DNA of 64,000 nucleotides, from assembly GCA_022605955.1 (NCBI GenBank), contig JAKCOZ010000103.1, positions 932,501-996,500 on the forward strand. Reading direction: 5' to 3'. The notes below the pieces were generated by a model. It was given only the letters and a program-made list of their open reading frames with translations, was not told the DNA's origin and searched no databases. Made by a program: the position numbers and the translations under genes. The stretch is from Rallus limicola (lineage: Eukaryota; Chordata; Aves; Gruiformes; Rallidae). Positions 37,301 through 48,783 of the stretch are shown here, piece after piece (the stretch's first letter is position 1; each line of letters starts with the position of its first letter).

Positions 37301-40300
37301 GGCAGCACATGCAGCCCTTGCTGAAGGCTGGTGCTGGGCTCTCCTGTCTCGCTGCTGCTTCTCCCCGTGGGCCAGGTCTGACATGCAAAGCAGAGGAAAG
37401 AGAGAGAGACATTAAATCAGGGCAGGTAGGTGAGTCCCACAGAGCTCTTTGATGGTGCACCAGCAGCTGCACCCACAGGACAGCTCCTGCCCCACAAAGA
37501 GGGGTGAGAAGAGGGGATGTTTCCTCACTGGGGTGTTAAAAGAGGCTCAGGACCATCCCTGTGCTGGATATGTGGGATATCCCTACCCATGGGTGTCCCT
37601 CGTACCCCCATGGGAGAGGGGACTGCTAACAAGGGCTCAAAGCACGGGCAGCATCCAAGCTGCAGCACCTGTAACCCCAACCAGGGGAAAGCAGAGCCAA
37701 ACCAGAGAGCCCAGATGTGCCTGGTTTCACCCCAAAGCTGTGCTGGGGCTGCACTGAGCCGAGAAAACCCCGCTTTGTGGAACAGCCAAAGGAGCAGGAG
37801 ACTCCCAGCTGCTCAGCTGTCAATTACTAACCAGGCAAATTGCAGAGCTGGGACGTGAGCTGGGAACCATAAAAGCAGAAATAACAAGGTGGGTCCCCAG
37901 GGAGATCAAAGCAGCATGTTGCAGAAGACGGGCGGCACCCCACTCCCATCGGAGCTGCGATTGCAGCGAGCAAAGAGCCCCAGGCTCTGGCTCCAGAGCC
38001 TCCTCGTGCTGAGCGGTGCTGCTAACACATAGCTCACAGGCAGCCCCTTCTCCTGGGAATCAGGAGATATTAATAACAGCAATAATTCTCATTTGTATGG
38101 CAATGCCACTTAATGCTTTTCCCTGATGCAGCGTTGGCACCTCTGTTGGGTGTCACCTCTCCCACTGTCCCCTGCCACCCCATCCAGCACAGGATGCTGC
38201 CAGGAAGTTGGATGAGCGTCTTTCCCCACCGCAAGGGAAAGCTGGTCCCAACCTTGCCTCCGAGGTTCAAAGGTGGGACAAACAGAGCCAGGAGTCCCAT
38301 GGGATGGTAGGAATCCTTCTGGATGTAGCCGTGAGGAGCATCCACTTGGATCCCACGAAGTGGGACAGAACCCACCTGGGGAGATGAGGGATGCAGGACG
38401 GGGCTTTACCATGCAAAGGTCCCCCCATATCTCATAAGCTGAGGGGGTGGAAATGAGGCTCTTAAAGTCTGGCTCTTACATGAAGCAATCAGCAAAGGAG
38501 CATTTTGGGGAAGAAACAGGCAAAATGGATGGGAGAGCATCTCTCCCTTCAGCAAAATAAGAGCCCAAGGTTGAACATGGATTTGGGAGCCGTCTATCCG
38601 CCCCACGCCAGCCGTCCTCACAGCCTGTGGGTGCACAGCTGGGACAGTAAAAGCAGAGCACCCTCTAAAGGGCAGAGACACGCCAGAAGCCGAAGCAGCC
38701 ACCCCAAACTCCTCAAACCCAGCCGTCCCTCCCCACGATCCCATCTCACCCCCCTTTCCCCTGCCCAGGGGTTCCCCAGCCCCATGCCTGATCCCGAAAT
38801 AAAAAGGCCATGGCCTCCCCAAAACGTGCTGTGTCTGGGGGTGCTTCACACCCCCCCCAGGAGAGGGGGAAGCAGCCAGATGGGGCCAAGGGGGAAGAAT
38901 GCTGGGAGGCTGAGGGGGGATGGGGGCTCTGAGGGGGCAGGACACCACCCCGGGAAGGGCGATGGGGTGTGCGTGTGAAAATGTGAAGAGGAAAGCTTTG
39001 GGCGGGCCCTGCCTGCACCGCTAATTACAGGCCTCAAACGCGCCACAAGCCCCGTCTTGCTGCTGCAGCCCAGCCCCGAACCACGCCTGGGCCCCGGCAG
39101 CCGGGGGGGGGGGGGGAGGGATGAGCCCCCTGCTATGGTGCAGGGACCTCCTGCGACACCTCAAGCACACGCGTGTGCAAGGACGGGCACAGACACGGAG
39201 GGGCCCATCCGAGCAACTGGATTTTGGGAGCCCCCCTCCATGGGTGCTGCTCAGTTCCCCCTCCCAGCTGCAGCATGAGTTGGCAAAGGGTCCCCAAAAC
39301 ACTTCTGGGTGGGGGGCCACGGGCCAAAGGGGGGAGGTTGGGGCTGAAAGACTCCTTTCGGATGGTGGATTTAGGGGGGGGGGGGCTTGGCGGTTTCTGC
39401 AGAGGCAGAAATGGGGGTTCAGCTCCCGTCACTGGCAGGAAAGTTTGGGGGGCACGTAGCACCCAAGCAGGTGGCTCGGCTCAATCCTTGGATACTTGGG
39501 TCCACACCCAGGAGCTACCCAGGGAAAGGGTCCCCTTGTCCCCCCCAGTGCCCACCATGCATCCCTAACACCCCCCCATAGGCTCAGGACCCCAACCCAT
39601 CTCCTTGCCCACCCCACAGCCCAAGGGGAACACAGTGCTCCCCCCTGACCCTAGGACAGCCCAAAAGGAGCAGGGACACCCCGCTCCCCAACCCCACAGA
39701 GCCCAGGGACACCCGAAAAACACTTGGACAGCACATGGGGCCCTGGCATATCCCAATCCCTGCCAGTGAGTCACAGCTCCACCCGTGAGATGAGCTGAGT
39801 CAGGAGTCAGCCTGCCCTGGCATCCCCTCACAGCCCTGGGGACCACAGACAGCCTGAGTCCCTGGACAAGGACCCCCAGTGTGGCTTCTAGGGTCAAATC
39901 CTGCCAGCAGAGATCAGATCCTGCCTGGGGCATCCCCAAGCTACATCCATGCCTCAGTTTCCACACCCAGGGCATCCCCTCCCCAGCTCCAGGACCATTT
40001 TTGAAGGAGACAGGCTCCTTTAACCCTCCCTGGGACCCTCTGGGTGCCCCCTGGGTCCCACAAAGCCACAGGATGATGCCTGGGACCCTCGAGGTTCCCC
40101 CCAAGCACCCCTGATCCCAGCAGGACTAGCTGACACTGAAACCCGGTGTGGCACCGTGCCCTGCCTGCAACACTGCCTCCCCTGCGCCTGTCCCAGCACC
40201 GCCGGGGCCTGCCCGGCCCTGCCCGCCGGGATCGGGCTGTGCCAGCACCCATGGGTGCCCGGCACCCCGGGTTTTGGGGTGCCGCCCCCAGGGAAGGAGG

Positions 40301-42700
40301 TTATGCAGTGCAGGGGTGCAGGCACCAAGGTGGGGTGCCGCTTCGGAGGGGGGTGGTGTCCCCTCCAGCCCCCTCCTGGGTTCCAGATCGCACCGTGGGT
40401 GGCACAAGGTTGCATCCCGGGGGTCCCACCAAGCTGCCACCCCTGTGGGGGCTCAAGCTCCTCCCCAGGACGCCTGAGGTCTCCAGTCCTCCCCGTGCCT
40501 CAGTTTCCCCTGCAAGGCTCCGTGAGCCCCAGCATTTCCGAACTGGGGGGGGAGGGGGGAGGGCGTCCGTGGGCCCCCTCCAGGCTCCGCCCCACGGGGT
40601 CTGTACCACACACCCCACACACACCCCCACCCCAGCCCCAAATGCTCGGGTCAGGGCAGACCCGGCACCCCCCGCCCTGGCATCCTGCCCCCCCCAGCTG
40701 GGTGCCGGGCAGCTGCGGCTCCTCGGGAGCTGCCGTAACCCATCCCCGCTCCTTTGCCGCCCTCCAGCGTCCCTGCGAACCCCAAAACCACCCGGGGTTG
40801 GGGAGTGGGGGGGGGGGCCGGGACTGACACTGGGGCTGGAGGCCCTGGGGATGTTCCCCACTCCCCTCCCCGCCTGAGCAGCTCAGTGAGACCCCACACT
40901 AGCTCAGAGCCCCCCCCACACACACCACCACCCAACCCCCCCACCCCCCCCAAAATAAGCGGGGTGCCTGAGAGTGGAGTGGAAAAGTCACGGGGGGGAG
41001 GGGGGGGACGGGACCCCCACAAAGGCCAAGCGCAGAGGCAGGGTCAGGGTGGTGTTGAGTGTAGGCGGCGGTGGGGGGGGGGTCAGAGATGGGGGTGCTG
41101 GGGTGTGCGGCCGCACTGTAACCCCCCCTCAGTGCGGCTCTCGGGGAGCCTCTGGCGGCTGCTGAACCTCCCGGCTCCCCCTTCGCATCGCTCCAAAAAG
41201 CGGGTGGGGGACACACGCCCCAGCCTTAGGGGTGCACAGCTGGAGGGCTGGGGGCATCGTGCATTGCGGGGAGGGGGGAGAAGGGGGGGACGGGGGACCC
41301 CACAGGTCCCGGAGAGCGTTAATTAGCTGCCAGCGGTAATTGCGGCTGGGGCTGACTGCAGACAGCAGGTGTCACCTCCAGATCAGGAATGGGAGGCAGA
41401 AGGGTGCACCCCAACTTCTGGAGCACCCCAAAACCCTGCCCCCCCACACCCCACCGCCCCGCATCGCAGCCCCACCACACTGCTAAGGGGTCACAGAGGC
41501 ACCAGCAGTGCCGAGACCCCCCCATCCCCATTGCACAGCCCCTCCCAAAGCCACCTGCAGCCCACCCTGAACCTCCAAATTCCACCCCCCCACCCCCCCC
41601 CCCCAATCCCCGCGGGAGCCGGATCCATCCCAGCCCGGACCAATCGGTGCCGCTAATTATTAACCAGGGGGCAAAGTCCCCGTCTGCCAAGTCCCGGCCT
41701 GGAGCCCAGGTCCCCTGTCCTGCTGTTCCCTGTGGAGACACCTCGGGGACAGCTCTGGGGTCCCTGTCCTGCCTGTACCCCATCTCTGCTCCCAGCAGCT
41801 CCGACAGCCCATCATGTCCTCCATCACCTCCCATTTAGTGGGGAATCCCATTAAACACACACCCCCCAGACACCAGTATTCCCTGGGCTAGGTCTCAGTG
41901 GGGTGCTGGGACCTCCCAAACTGGATGGTTCCACCCCCTCCCTGCGGTGCCAGCTGGGGGGCGGGGACCTGTGTGGCTCTGGACACCCAGTGCTGTCCTG
42001 GGCCATAGTGCCCCACATTTGGCAGAGCAGACCCCCCAGGAGGGGGATCCTGTGGCATTTTGGGTTGCAGAGGCAGTCAAAACCAAAGGGGTCCCACAGT
42101 TTTCCTCCTGGCAGCACCCCAGGGCTCAGCCCTGGTATGAGACCCCAGAGAATCCCACAGGGCTGAGCTGTAGGAGGCCAGCGTGGGCCTGGAGTGGCCA
42201 CCCCTTGGATCCTGGGGGGGACATGGGACACCTCGGTTTGGGGAAAAATACTCCCAGATTTGGCCAGTTGGGTTTGGAACATCACTGGTCTCAGCCTCAT
42301 TCCAGGCAGCGCTAACGAGGGCCGTAATTAAGGCACCCCCACAGTGCATGGCACTGGGATGCAGTGGGATTGGCACACTGGGACAGATCCTGGCACCCCG
42401 GGATGTGTCCTGGTACCCCAGGAGGGACCCTGACACCCCAGGCAGATCCCAGCATCCTGGGCTGGGTTCTGGCAGCCAAGGATGGGACCTGACACCCAAA
42501 ACACATCCCAGCACCCTGGGACAGATCCTGTCATCCCCAGGCAGATCCCAGTATCCCAGACTGTGTCTCAGCACCCTGGGCTGGATCCTGGCACCCTGAG
42601 ATGGACCCTGGTAGTTTGGGATGGATCCTGGCACCCCTGGCCCAGGATGGACACCTCTCCCAACCCTCCCCCACGTCCCCATGGGCATTGCCCAAACCAT
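34400..42700. other. Gene-free interval between the KRT4-like gene and KRT8
   Basis: About 8.3 kb with no keratin exon signature on either strand and no recognised RNA or transposon. GC content and the density of C/G homopolymers rise strongly from about 38.5 kb. Small AT-rich islands with TAATTA or TAATTAT cores occur at 41318-41345 and 41650-41662. A plus-strand AATAAA at 38798-38803 is followed by a GT-rich stretch, but no matching gene is recognised. In mammals KRT78 and KRT79 occupy this position; neither is visible here. Confidence 0.5.
42360..42660. repeat. Degenerate ~30-bp minisatellite just beyond the KRT8 3' end
   Basis: About ten imperfect units of the form CTGGGACAGATCCTGGCACCC. 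It ends less than 100 bases from the KRT8 poly(A) signal. Confidence 0.75.
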
Positions 42701-42716
42701 GCTGTATTTCAAAGGA

Positions 42717-42722
42717 TTTATT
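42717..42722 (-). terminator. KRT8: Poly(A) signal of KRT8
   Basis: AATAAA on the minus strand, 280 bases past the TGA stop codon, giving a short 3' UTR. Confidence 0.8.
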
Positions 42723-43001
42723 CCAGCAGTGGAGCCTGCAGGAGCCCCCCTGGGGGAGGGAGCAGAACTGCCCCCCCATCACCCTCATTTCCCACCTCAC
42801 AGCTCCGATGGGGACATGGAGGGGGGTGCAGCAGGACGGATGAAAGGTGTTGGGGACAGTGGGGGGGGTGGAGCCCTCAGGGGGCACTGGCTCAGGTTAG
42901 CCACGGGGGGCAAGGGAGTGTGGGGGGTCCCATCCATCTGTGGGCTGGATCCAGACACCAAAGGCTCCTGCAGAAGGAACCCCCCTGGGGAGGGGGGGGG
43001 C

Positions 43002-46000
43002 TCAGCTGGCCAGGACGTCGGAGGACTCGGACACCAGCTTGCCATCGCGGGTCTCGATCTTCTTGATGACGATGGCACGGGACTTGGTGACGGTCGAGCT
43101 CTCCAGGGCAGGGGGGGGCACAGCATAGCCAGAGCTGGCAAAGGAGGTGCCAAAGCCCCCCCCGAAGCCCCCACTGAAGCCCCCGCTGAAGCTCCCCCCG
43201 ATGCCAGATGCTGTGGGAGAGGGACCAAGCCGTGAGCGTGTGGTGGCACCCACTGGTGGCACCCAAAAAGGAGGGGGGGGCCATCCACCTTCCCCTCTGC
43301 CTTACCTGAGTAGCCCGTCGTCTTGGTGTGGATGCTCAGGTTTTGCATGCCTGACTCCAGCCTGCCAGGAGAAATTGGGGGGGACACCCTGAGTGTTGGG
43401 GAGGGGGCTAAGGGATGTGCCTGGGGCCAGGCAGGGAGGTGGTGGCAGAGGGACACAGGGTGCGCCTGGTCCTGGCTGCAGCCTTCAGCCAGGCCGCTGG
43501 TGTGGGTCTTTGGGGTGCCCACAGGATGCAAGGTGCACATGGGATGCCCATGAGATGTGGGATGCCCACAGGATACGGGGTGCCCAGGGGATGCCCATGG
43601 GATACAGGATGCACAATGCTGGTCCCATTGTGCCCCCCCATCAGGTCCCAGCACAGCAGGGGTGTCCTCACCTGCTCTCCTCTCCCTCCAGCAGCTTCCT
43701 GTAGGTCGCAATCTCGATGTCCAGGGCCAGCTTGACGTTCATGAGCTCCTGGTACTCGCGGAGCTGCCGGGCCATGTCGGCTTTGGCTTTCTGCAGAGCG
43801 GCCTCCAGCTCTGCCAGCTTCCCCTTGGCATCCTTCAGAGCCAGCTCCCCACGCTCCTCTGCCTCCGCGATGGCCGTCTCCAGGCTGGCTCTCTACAAGC
43901 CCCCCCCAAGGAGTTGTTTGACTTGAAGAAGTGGCTGGGGAGGGGGTCCCCATGTCCCAGCATCCCTCACTTTCCCCCCAGCAGCTCCCATGCCCCTATT
44001 GGGCAGCCCCCACCCATGCTACCCCGTATCTCCAGGATCTTGACCTGGGGCTGCCCAGGGTGGGGTCCACGGGGGTCTGTAGGTGGCCAGGTTGTGGAGC
44101 CCTCAACTCCAGAGGGGCACAGGGTTACTGGAGCAGGAGCGGCCAAAGGGCCAGCGTCTCCCCGCTTTCCTGCCCCAGGGACAGTTCCCAGACCTGGTTC
44201 TTGAGCGCCTCAATCTCCGCCTGGATCCTCTGGATCAGCCTGTTGAGCTCGTTGATCTCGCTGCGGGTGTTGCGCAGGTCGTCCCCGTGCTTCCCAGCCG
44301 TCGTCTTCAGCTCCTCATACTGCGGGGAACAGAGCGGGCAGGATGGAGAGGGGGGGATGCCCTCCCCCACACACTCATCCTTTCCCTCAGCACCCCAAAA
44401 TTGGGGAGAAAAGAGCCAGGACATGCCCCCCGCCAGGAGGGATGCTCAGGGCTGGGCTGCCACAGCTCTGGTTGGGTTTGGAGCCAGGTTCTCTCCCACG
44501 CAGCAGCCACCTGCTCCAGGGCAGGGAGGTGTTTGCCTGGCCAGGCTGGAGGATGAAGCCGCAGGGAGGAGGAGGAGGAGGAGGAGGAAGGAGCCTGAGC
44601 CTCCTGAGCTGCCCCTCAAACTGGGGAGCAGCAGGGGGGAGGTTGGAGCATCCCGGGGCTGGAGGTCCTGCTCACCTTGATCTGGTACCTGCTCTCGGCC
44701 TCGGCACGGCTGCGGTTGGCGATCTCCTCATACTGCGCCTTCACCTCGGCGATGATCCCGTCCAGGTCCAGGCTGCGGTTGTTGTCCATGGACAGGACCA
44801 CAGAGGTGTCAGAGATCTGAGACTGCAGCTCCTGGAGCTCCTGTGGACAAGGAATTGGGGGGCAGGGGTCTGGGCTGAGCACAGGCAGCTCAGTGCACAC
44901 ATGGCCCCCCCGCTCCAAGGGAGATGACCCCATACCTCATCGTAAAGCTGCCTCAAGAAGTTGATTTCATCAGTCAAGCTCTCCAGTCGTGACTCCAGCT
45001 CCACCTTGTTCATGTAGGCTTCGTCCACGTCCTGGGGGCAGAGCAGGACACCCCTGTCAGCCCCCCCATTCCCCCAGTGCTGTCCAGCCCCTGACAGACC
45101 TCCACCCCCCTCACCTTTTTGAGCAGGACAAACTCATTCTCCTTCTCGGTGCGGTGGTTGATCTCCTCTTCGTACCTGGGGAAGAGGGGAGGGCTTGAAG
45201 CCAGGGACGGGGACATGGGGACACGGGGACATGGGGACATGAGGATTCAGGGACAGGGAATAGGGGGACATTAGGACACGTGGACATGAGGACATAGGAC
45301 ACAGATTCAGGCACAGGGGACATGGAGATGTGGGGGGACAGGGATTCAGGGACAGGGGACACGAGGTCCCATCTCCACCTTGCAGCAGAAGAACCAGGCA
45401 AAGCCACTCCGATGACAGCAGATGGGACCCTCCAGCCCCATCCCACCACCCCATCCACCCACAGACCCCTCAGGGGCACGGTGGGACGCTGCACCCCAAG
45501 GAGATGCCACAGAGGGAGGAGAACCACACACACCCCACCACCACAGAAGACACCCTAGGAAGGGGGACACCACCCTGGCCAGGGGGGTGGGACTGACTTG
45601 TTCTTGAACTCCTCCACCAGCCCCTGCATGTTGCCCAGCTCAGCTTCCAGCCGCAGGCGCTCCTGGCCCAGGCCCTCGAGCTGGCGCCGCAGGGTGGAGA
45701 TGTAGGCCTCGAAGAGCCCGTTCAAGTTGCTGCGGGTGGTCTTCTGCGTCTGCAGGAGGCTCCACTTGGTCTCCAGCATCTTGTTCTGCTGCTCCAGGAA
45801 CCGCACCTGGGGTAGAGGGAAGTGTCAGCATCATCCCACCCCCCCCCGCCACCCCACGCACCCCCAACCTGTGAATCTCACCTGAGGGAAGGGGTCTGGG
45901 ACATGGGGTGGGTGGTAGGGGTGGGTCATTGGGGGTGGTTTGCAAAGGGGTGGGGGGGGCTGTGGATAAACCTGGGGTTCTGGGTGCAAATTTGGGTCCT

Positions 46001-47426
46001 GGGTGTAAGTCTGGGGGGGTCTTGAGTGGAAGGGGCAGAAGATGAGGTGGGTGAGAGGGGTGGCAGTGGTCAGTTTTGGGGTCTTGGGTGCAATTTTGGG
46101 GTCCCAGGTGGTGTTGGGTCCAATTCAGGGGTGCAAACTGAGTCCGGGGTTCTTCTGGGGTCCTGGGGGGTAAGTCTGGGTGCAAGCCAACTGGGGCCCC
46201 AGGGTGCAAATCTAGGGCGCAAGCCTGGGGTCACCAGATGGGGGTCCAAACCTGGGGTCCCAACTGCAACGTGGGGCTGCCCCCAGGAGACACCCCGCCC
46301 CCCACCCCCACCCATCCCAGCCCCACCAACCCGCAGCAGGGCAAGGAGCCCGGCCCCAGTGAGCACCCGGAAGCAGGTGCTGGGGAGGAAGGGTGCTGGG
46401 TGCCAGGAGCAGAGCACCCACCCCAGCGCTGGCTGCTTTCCCGGTGGGGGGGGGGGGGCTTGCACCCTTAGGGGGGACAACACTCCCCCTCACACCCCAT
46501 CCTACACCAGCTCCTGTCCCAGTGCCGCTCCCTCCCCGCTGGCTTGGCAGCCATGTCCCCAGCAAGGAGGGGGATGGGACACGACAGACGGACAGATGGA
46601 CACACCAGGGTGTCCCCACAGCCAGCTGCACATCCCCAGGGGGGGACAGGAGGCCCCCAAGAGAGCTCAAATGGGTTCACGGGGTCCCTGAGGGGGAAGA
46701 GAGGGGCCCCAAGGGGGGGCAAGAAGCCCCCGAGGGGCAAAAATGTGCCCAAAGGGGTCAGGGTGTCCACAAGGGGGTCTGGATGTTCCCAAATGGGCCA
46801 GGAGGTCCCCAAGGGGTCCAAAACGTGATCAAAGGGGTCAGTGGGTCCCCAAGGGGGTGTGGATGCCCCCATGAGGGGCAGGCTGTCTCTGAGGGGGTCA
46901 GGACTTCTCCAAAGGAGTCACAATGTCCCCAAGGGCATCAGGATGGACCTGAAGGGACCACAAGGTTCCCAAGGGGGTCTCAGTGTCCCCAGGGAGCTCA
47001 GGATGTGCCTGGAGGGTCCAGGAGGTCCCCGGGGAGGGTCACAGCCCTCTCCCAGCCCTCTCCCCGCGGGGTCTCGCCCCGGCCCAGCCCCACCTTGTCG
47101 ATGAAGGAGGCGAACTTGTTGTTGAGCGTCTTGATCTGCTCCTTCTCCTCCTTGCGCACCCGCTGGATGCTGGGGTCGATCTCCAGGTTGAGGGGTGTCA
47201 GGAGGCTCTGGTTGATGCTGACGGCCGTGATGCCACCTCCCATCCCGGGCACGACAGCCGGAGCCCGGTACAGCCCAGCTCCCAGGCGGCTCCCGCCGCA
47301 GCTGCCGAAGGCCGAAGCCGTACTCATCCTCACGCCGGGGCCGGCGGTGTAGGACTGGGAGCTGAAGGAACGGCCGGGAACGGCCGAGCTGCTCCTCACG
47401 GTCTTCCTGGTGATGGTGACGGACAT
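43002..47426 (-). CDS. KRT8: Keratin 8, type II simple-epithelial keratin (nine exons, 491 aa)
   Basis: Partner of KRT18 in simple epithelia. Exons on the minus strand: 47094-47426, 45598-45806, 45115-45175, 44936-45031, 44676-44840, 44194-44319, 43672-43892, 43306-43361, 43002-43210. They sum to 492 codons including TGA. Start ATG at 47424-47426 ([10 protein letters not shown]), chosen because a TATA box lies 180 bases upstream and the position matches the family. Diagnostic KRT8 features: NLEIDPSIQ in the head, [16 protein letters not shown] in coil 1[20 protein letters not shown] ending at residue 404, then [15 protein letters not shown], and a tail ending [20 protein letters not shown]. 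The tail middle is a short [14 protein letters not shown] stretch. The head carries LLTPL (residues 75-79) where mammalian K8 has LLSPL. The donor of exon 6 (GTCTGG) is weak. It is divergent from, and about 5 kb from, KRT18. Confidence 0.97.
45190..45365. repeat. Short-unit repeat (GGGGACAT / GGACA) in KRT8 intron 2
   Basis: Imperfect 8-12-bp units dominated by GGACAY run from the exon 3 acceptor outward through almost half of the intron. They are non-coding. Confidence 0.75.
46660..47040. repeat. ~30-bp minisatellite in KRT8 intron 1
   Basis: About a dozen imperfect units of the form GTCCCCAAGGGGGTCAGGA fill the part of intron 1 next to exon 1. Confidence 0.8.
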
Positions 47427-47604
47427 GGCGAGGCTCAGGAGAGCGGGCAGGGAGCTGGGAGACCGTCGGGAGGGCAGGAAGGTTGGCAGGAGGTGGCGGG
47501 AGGGGTGGGAGATGGGCAGGGCCGGCAGACGGGCGGCAGGACAGGCAGGACGGGCAGGACAGGTTGAGGGAGGACAGACCCAGGGCGGGGTGAGCAGCTC
47601 CGGG

Positions 47605-47610
47605 TTTATA
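47605..47610 (-). promoter_or_regulatory. KRT8: TATA box of KRT8
   Basis: A perfect TATAAA within GGATATAAACCCGG on the minus strand, about 180 bases upstream of the ATG. Transcription probably starts near 47578. Confidence 0.8.
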
Positions 47611-48700
47611 TCCAGGAGCTGGGGGAGGAGAGCGGGATGGGAGGGCCGCCAGCCCAGGGAAAGAGGCACCTGCTTCCCCTTAACCCCTTCGGAGCGGCCG
47701 GGACCGCCGGGAGCGGCGGGATGAGCTGGGAGCGGCGGGATGCGCTGGGATGCGCTGGGATGCGCTGGGATGCGCCGGGACCGTCGGGGCCCAACCCTGC
47801 CCGCTGCGGGGGGGCGAGGTCTCGCTGGCCTTGGGGAGGGGGAGGGCTGGGACTGGGGGGGGGCGGAGAGACACGCGTCTCGCATCTGGTGTCCCCAACC
47901 TGGGTCCCCGACCCCCCGTCCCCAGCCCACAACCCCAAATCTGCACTCTCCAGCCCATCTCCCCACCCCGGGTCCCCAGCTCGTGTGCCCAGCCCCATGT
48001 CCCCAACCTACATCCCCAAGCCCATGTTCCCAAGCCCATGTATGTCCCCAAGCCAGGTCCACCAGCCCCATCGCTGTGCGTCCTGCACAACCCCCTGCCC
48101 TCAAAGTGGGGGGGAAAAAAAACACAAAAAAGCAACATTCTGGGTGTTTTGGACAAACCCCAGGCTGCTCCCTCAGCTCCTGGGCCAAGGGTGTGACCCC
48201 TTCCGAGAGCAGGGTCAGGCCACCCACGCAGAGTCCCTGCCGTGCCAACCTCCATCCCCGCTCCGGCTCTGGAGCAGGGCTCGGGCAGCACCCCAGGTTG
48301 GTCTGGGATGGGCTGGTGGCTGCAGACGGGCGCGGCGGTGGCTCCCGGGGCTGGTCAGGACCAGGCTTGTCCCGCACGGGAGCGGCAGGCGCTGGGCGCA
48401 GGCGGCACGCGGCGCCCGGCCCCCGCGGGCAGGGATTTGGAGCTCCACTGGCTTCGGTGGTGTCTGTATGTCACTGTGTCTGGGCAGCTCTGGGGCAGCA
48501 GCAGGGGCAGCGGCTGGGGATCTGGCTGGCATGGGATAAACATGGAGCCACCTCCTCATCCAGCTCCACAACTGCTCAAGGAGTGTGATCCTCATCCCGC
48601 CAGCTGTGACCATCCCACCCCTCCTGGCACACGCCTACATACCCACACACACCCCCAGCCACCCACCCTTCCCTCCAGACATCCATTCATCCTGCTGTGC

Positions 48701-48783
48701 ATCCATCCATCCATCCATCCCTGGACAGACCTGCTCTCCATCCATCCATCCATCCATCCATCCATCCATCCATCCATCCATGC
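48701..48783. repeat. ATCC tetranucleotide microsatellite
   Basis: Five perfect ATCC units (48701-48720), an 16-base interruption, then about eleven perfect units to 48780. Confidence 0.95.

Noticed and set aside
46998..48377. Open frame on the minus strand extending KRT8 exon 1 upstream to 48377
   Set aside because: The TATA box at 47605-47610 and the conserved N-terminus place the start at 47426; the upstream frame is open only because the sequence is GC-rich and has no keratin similarity.
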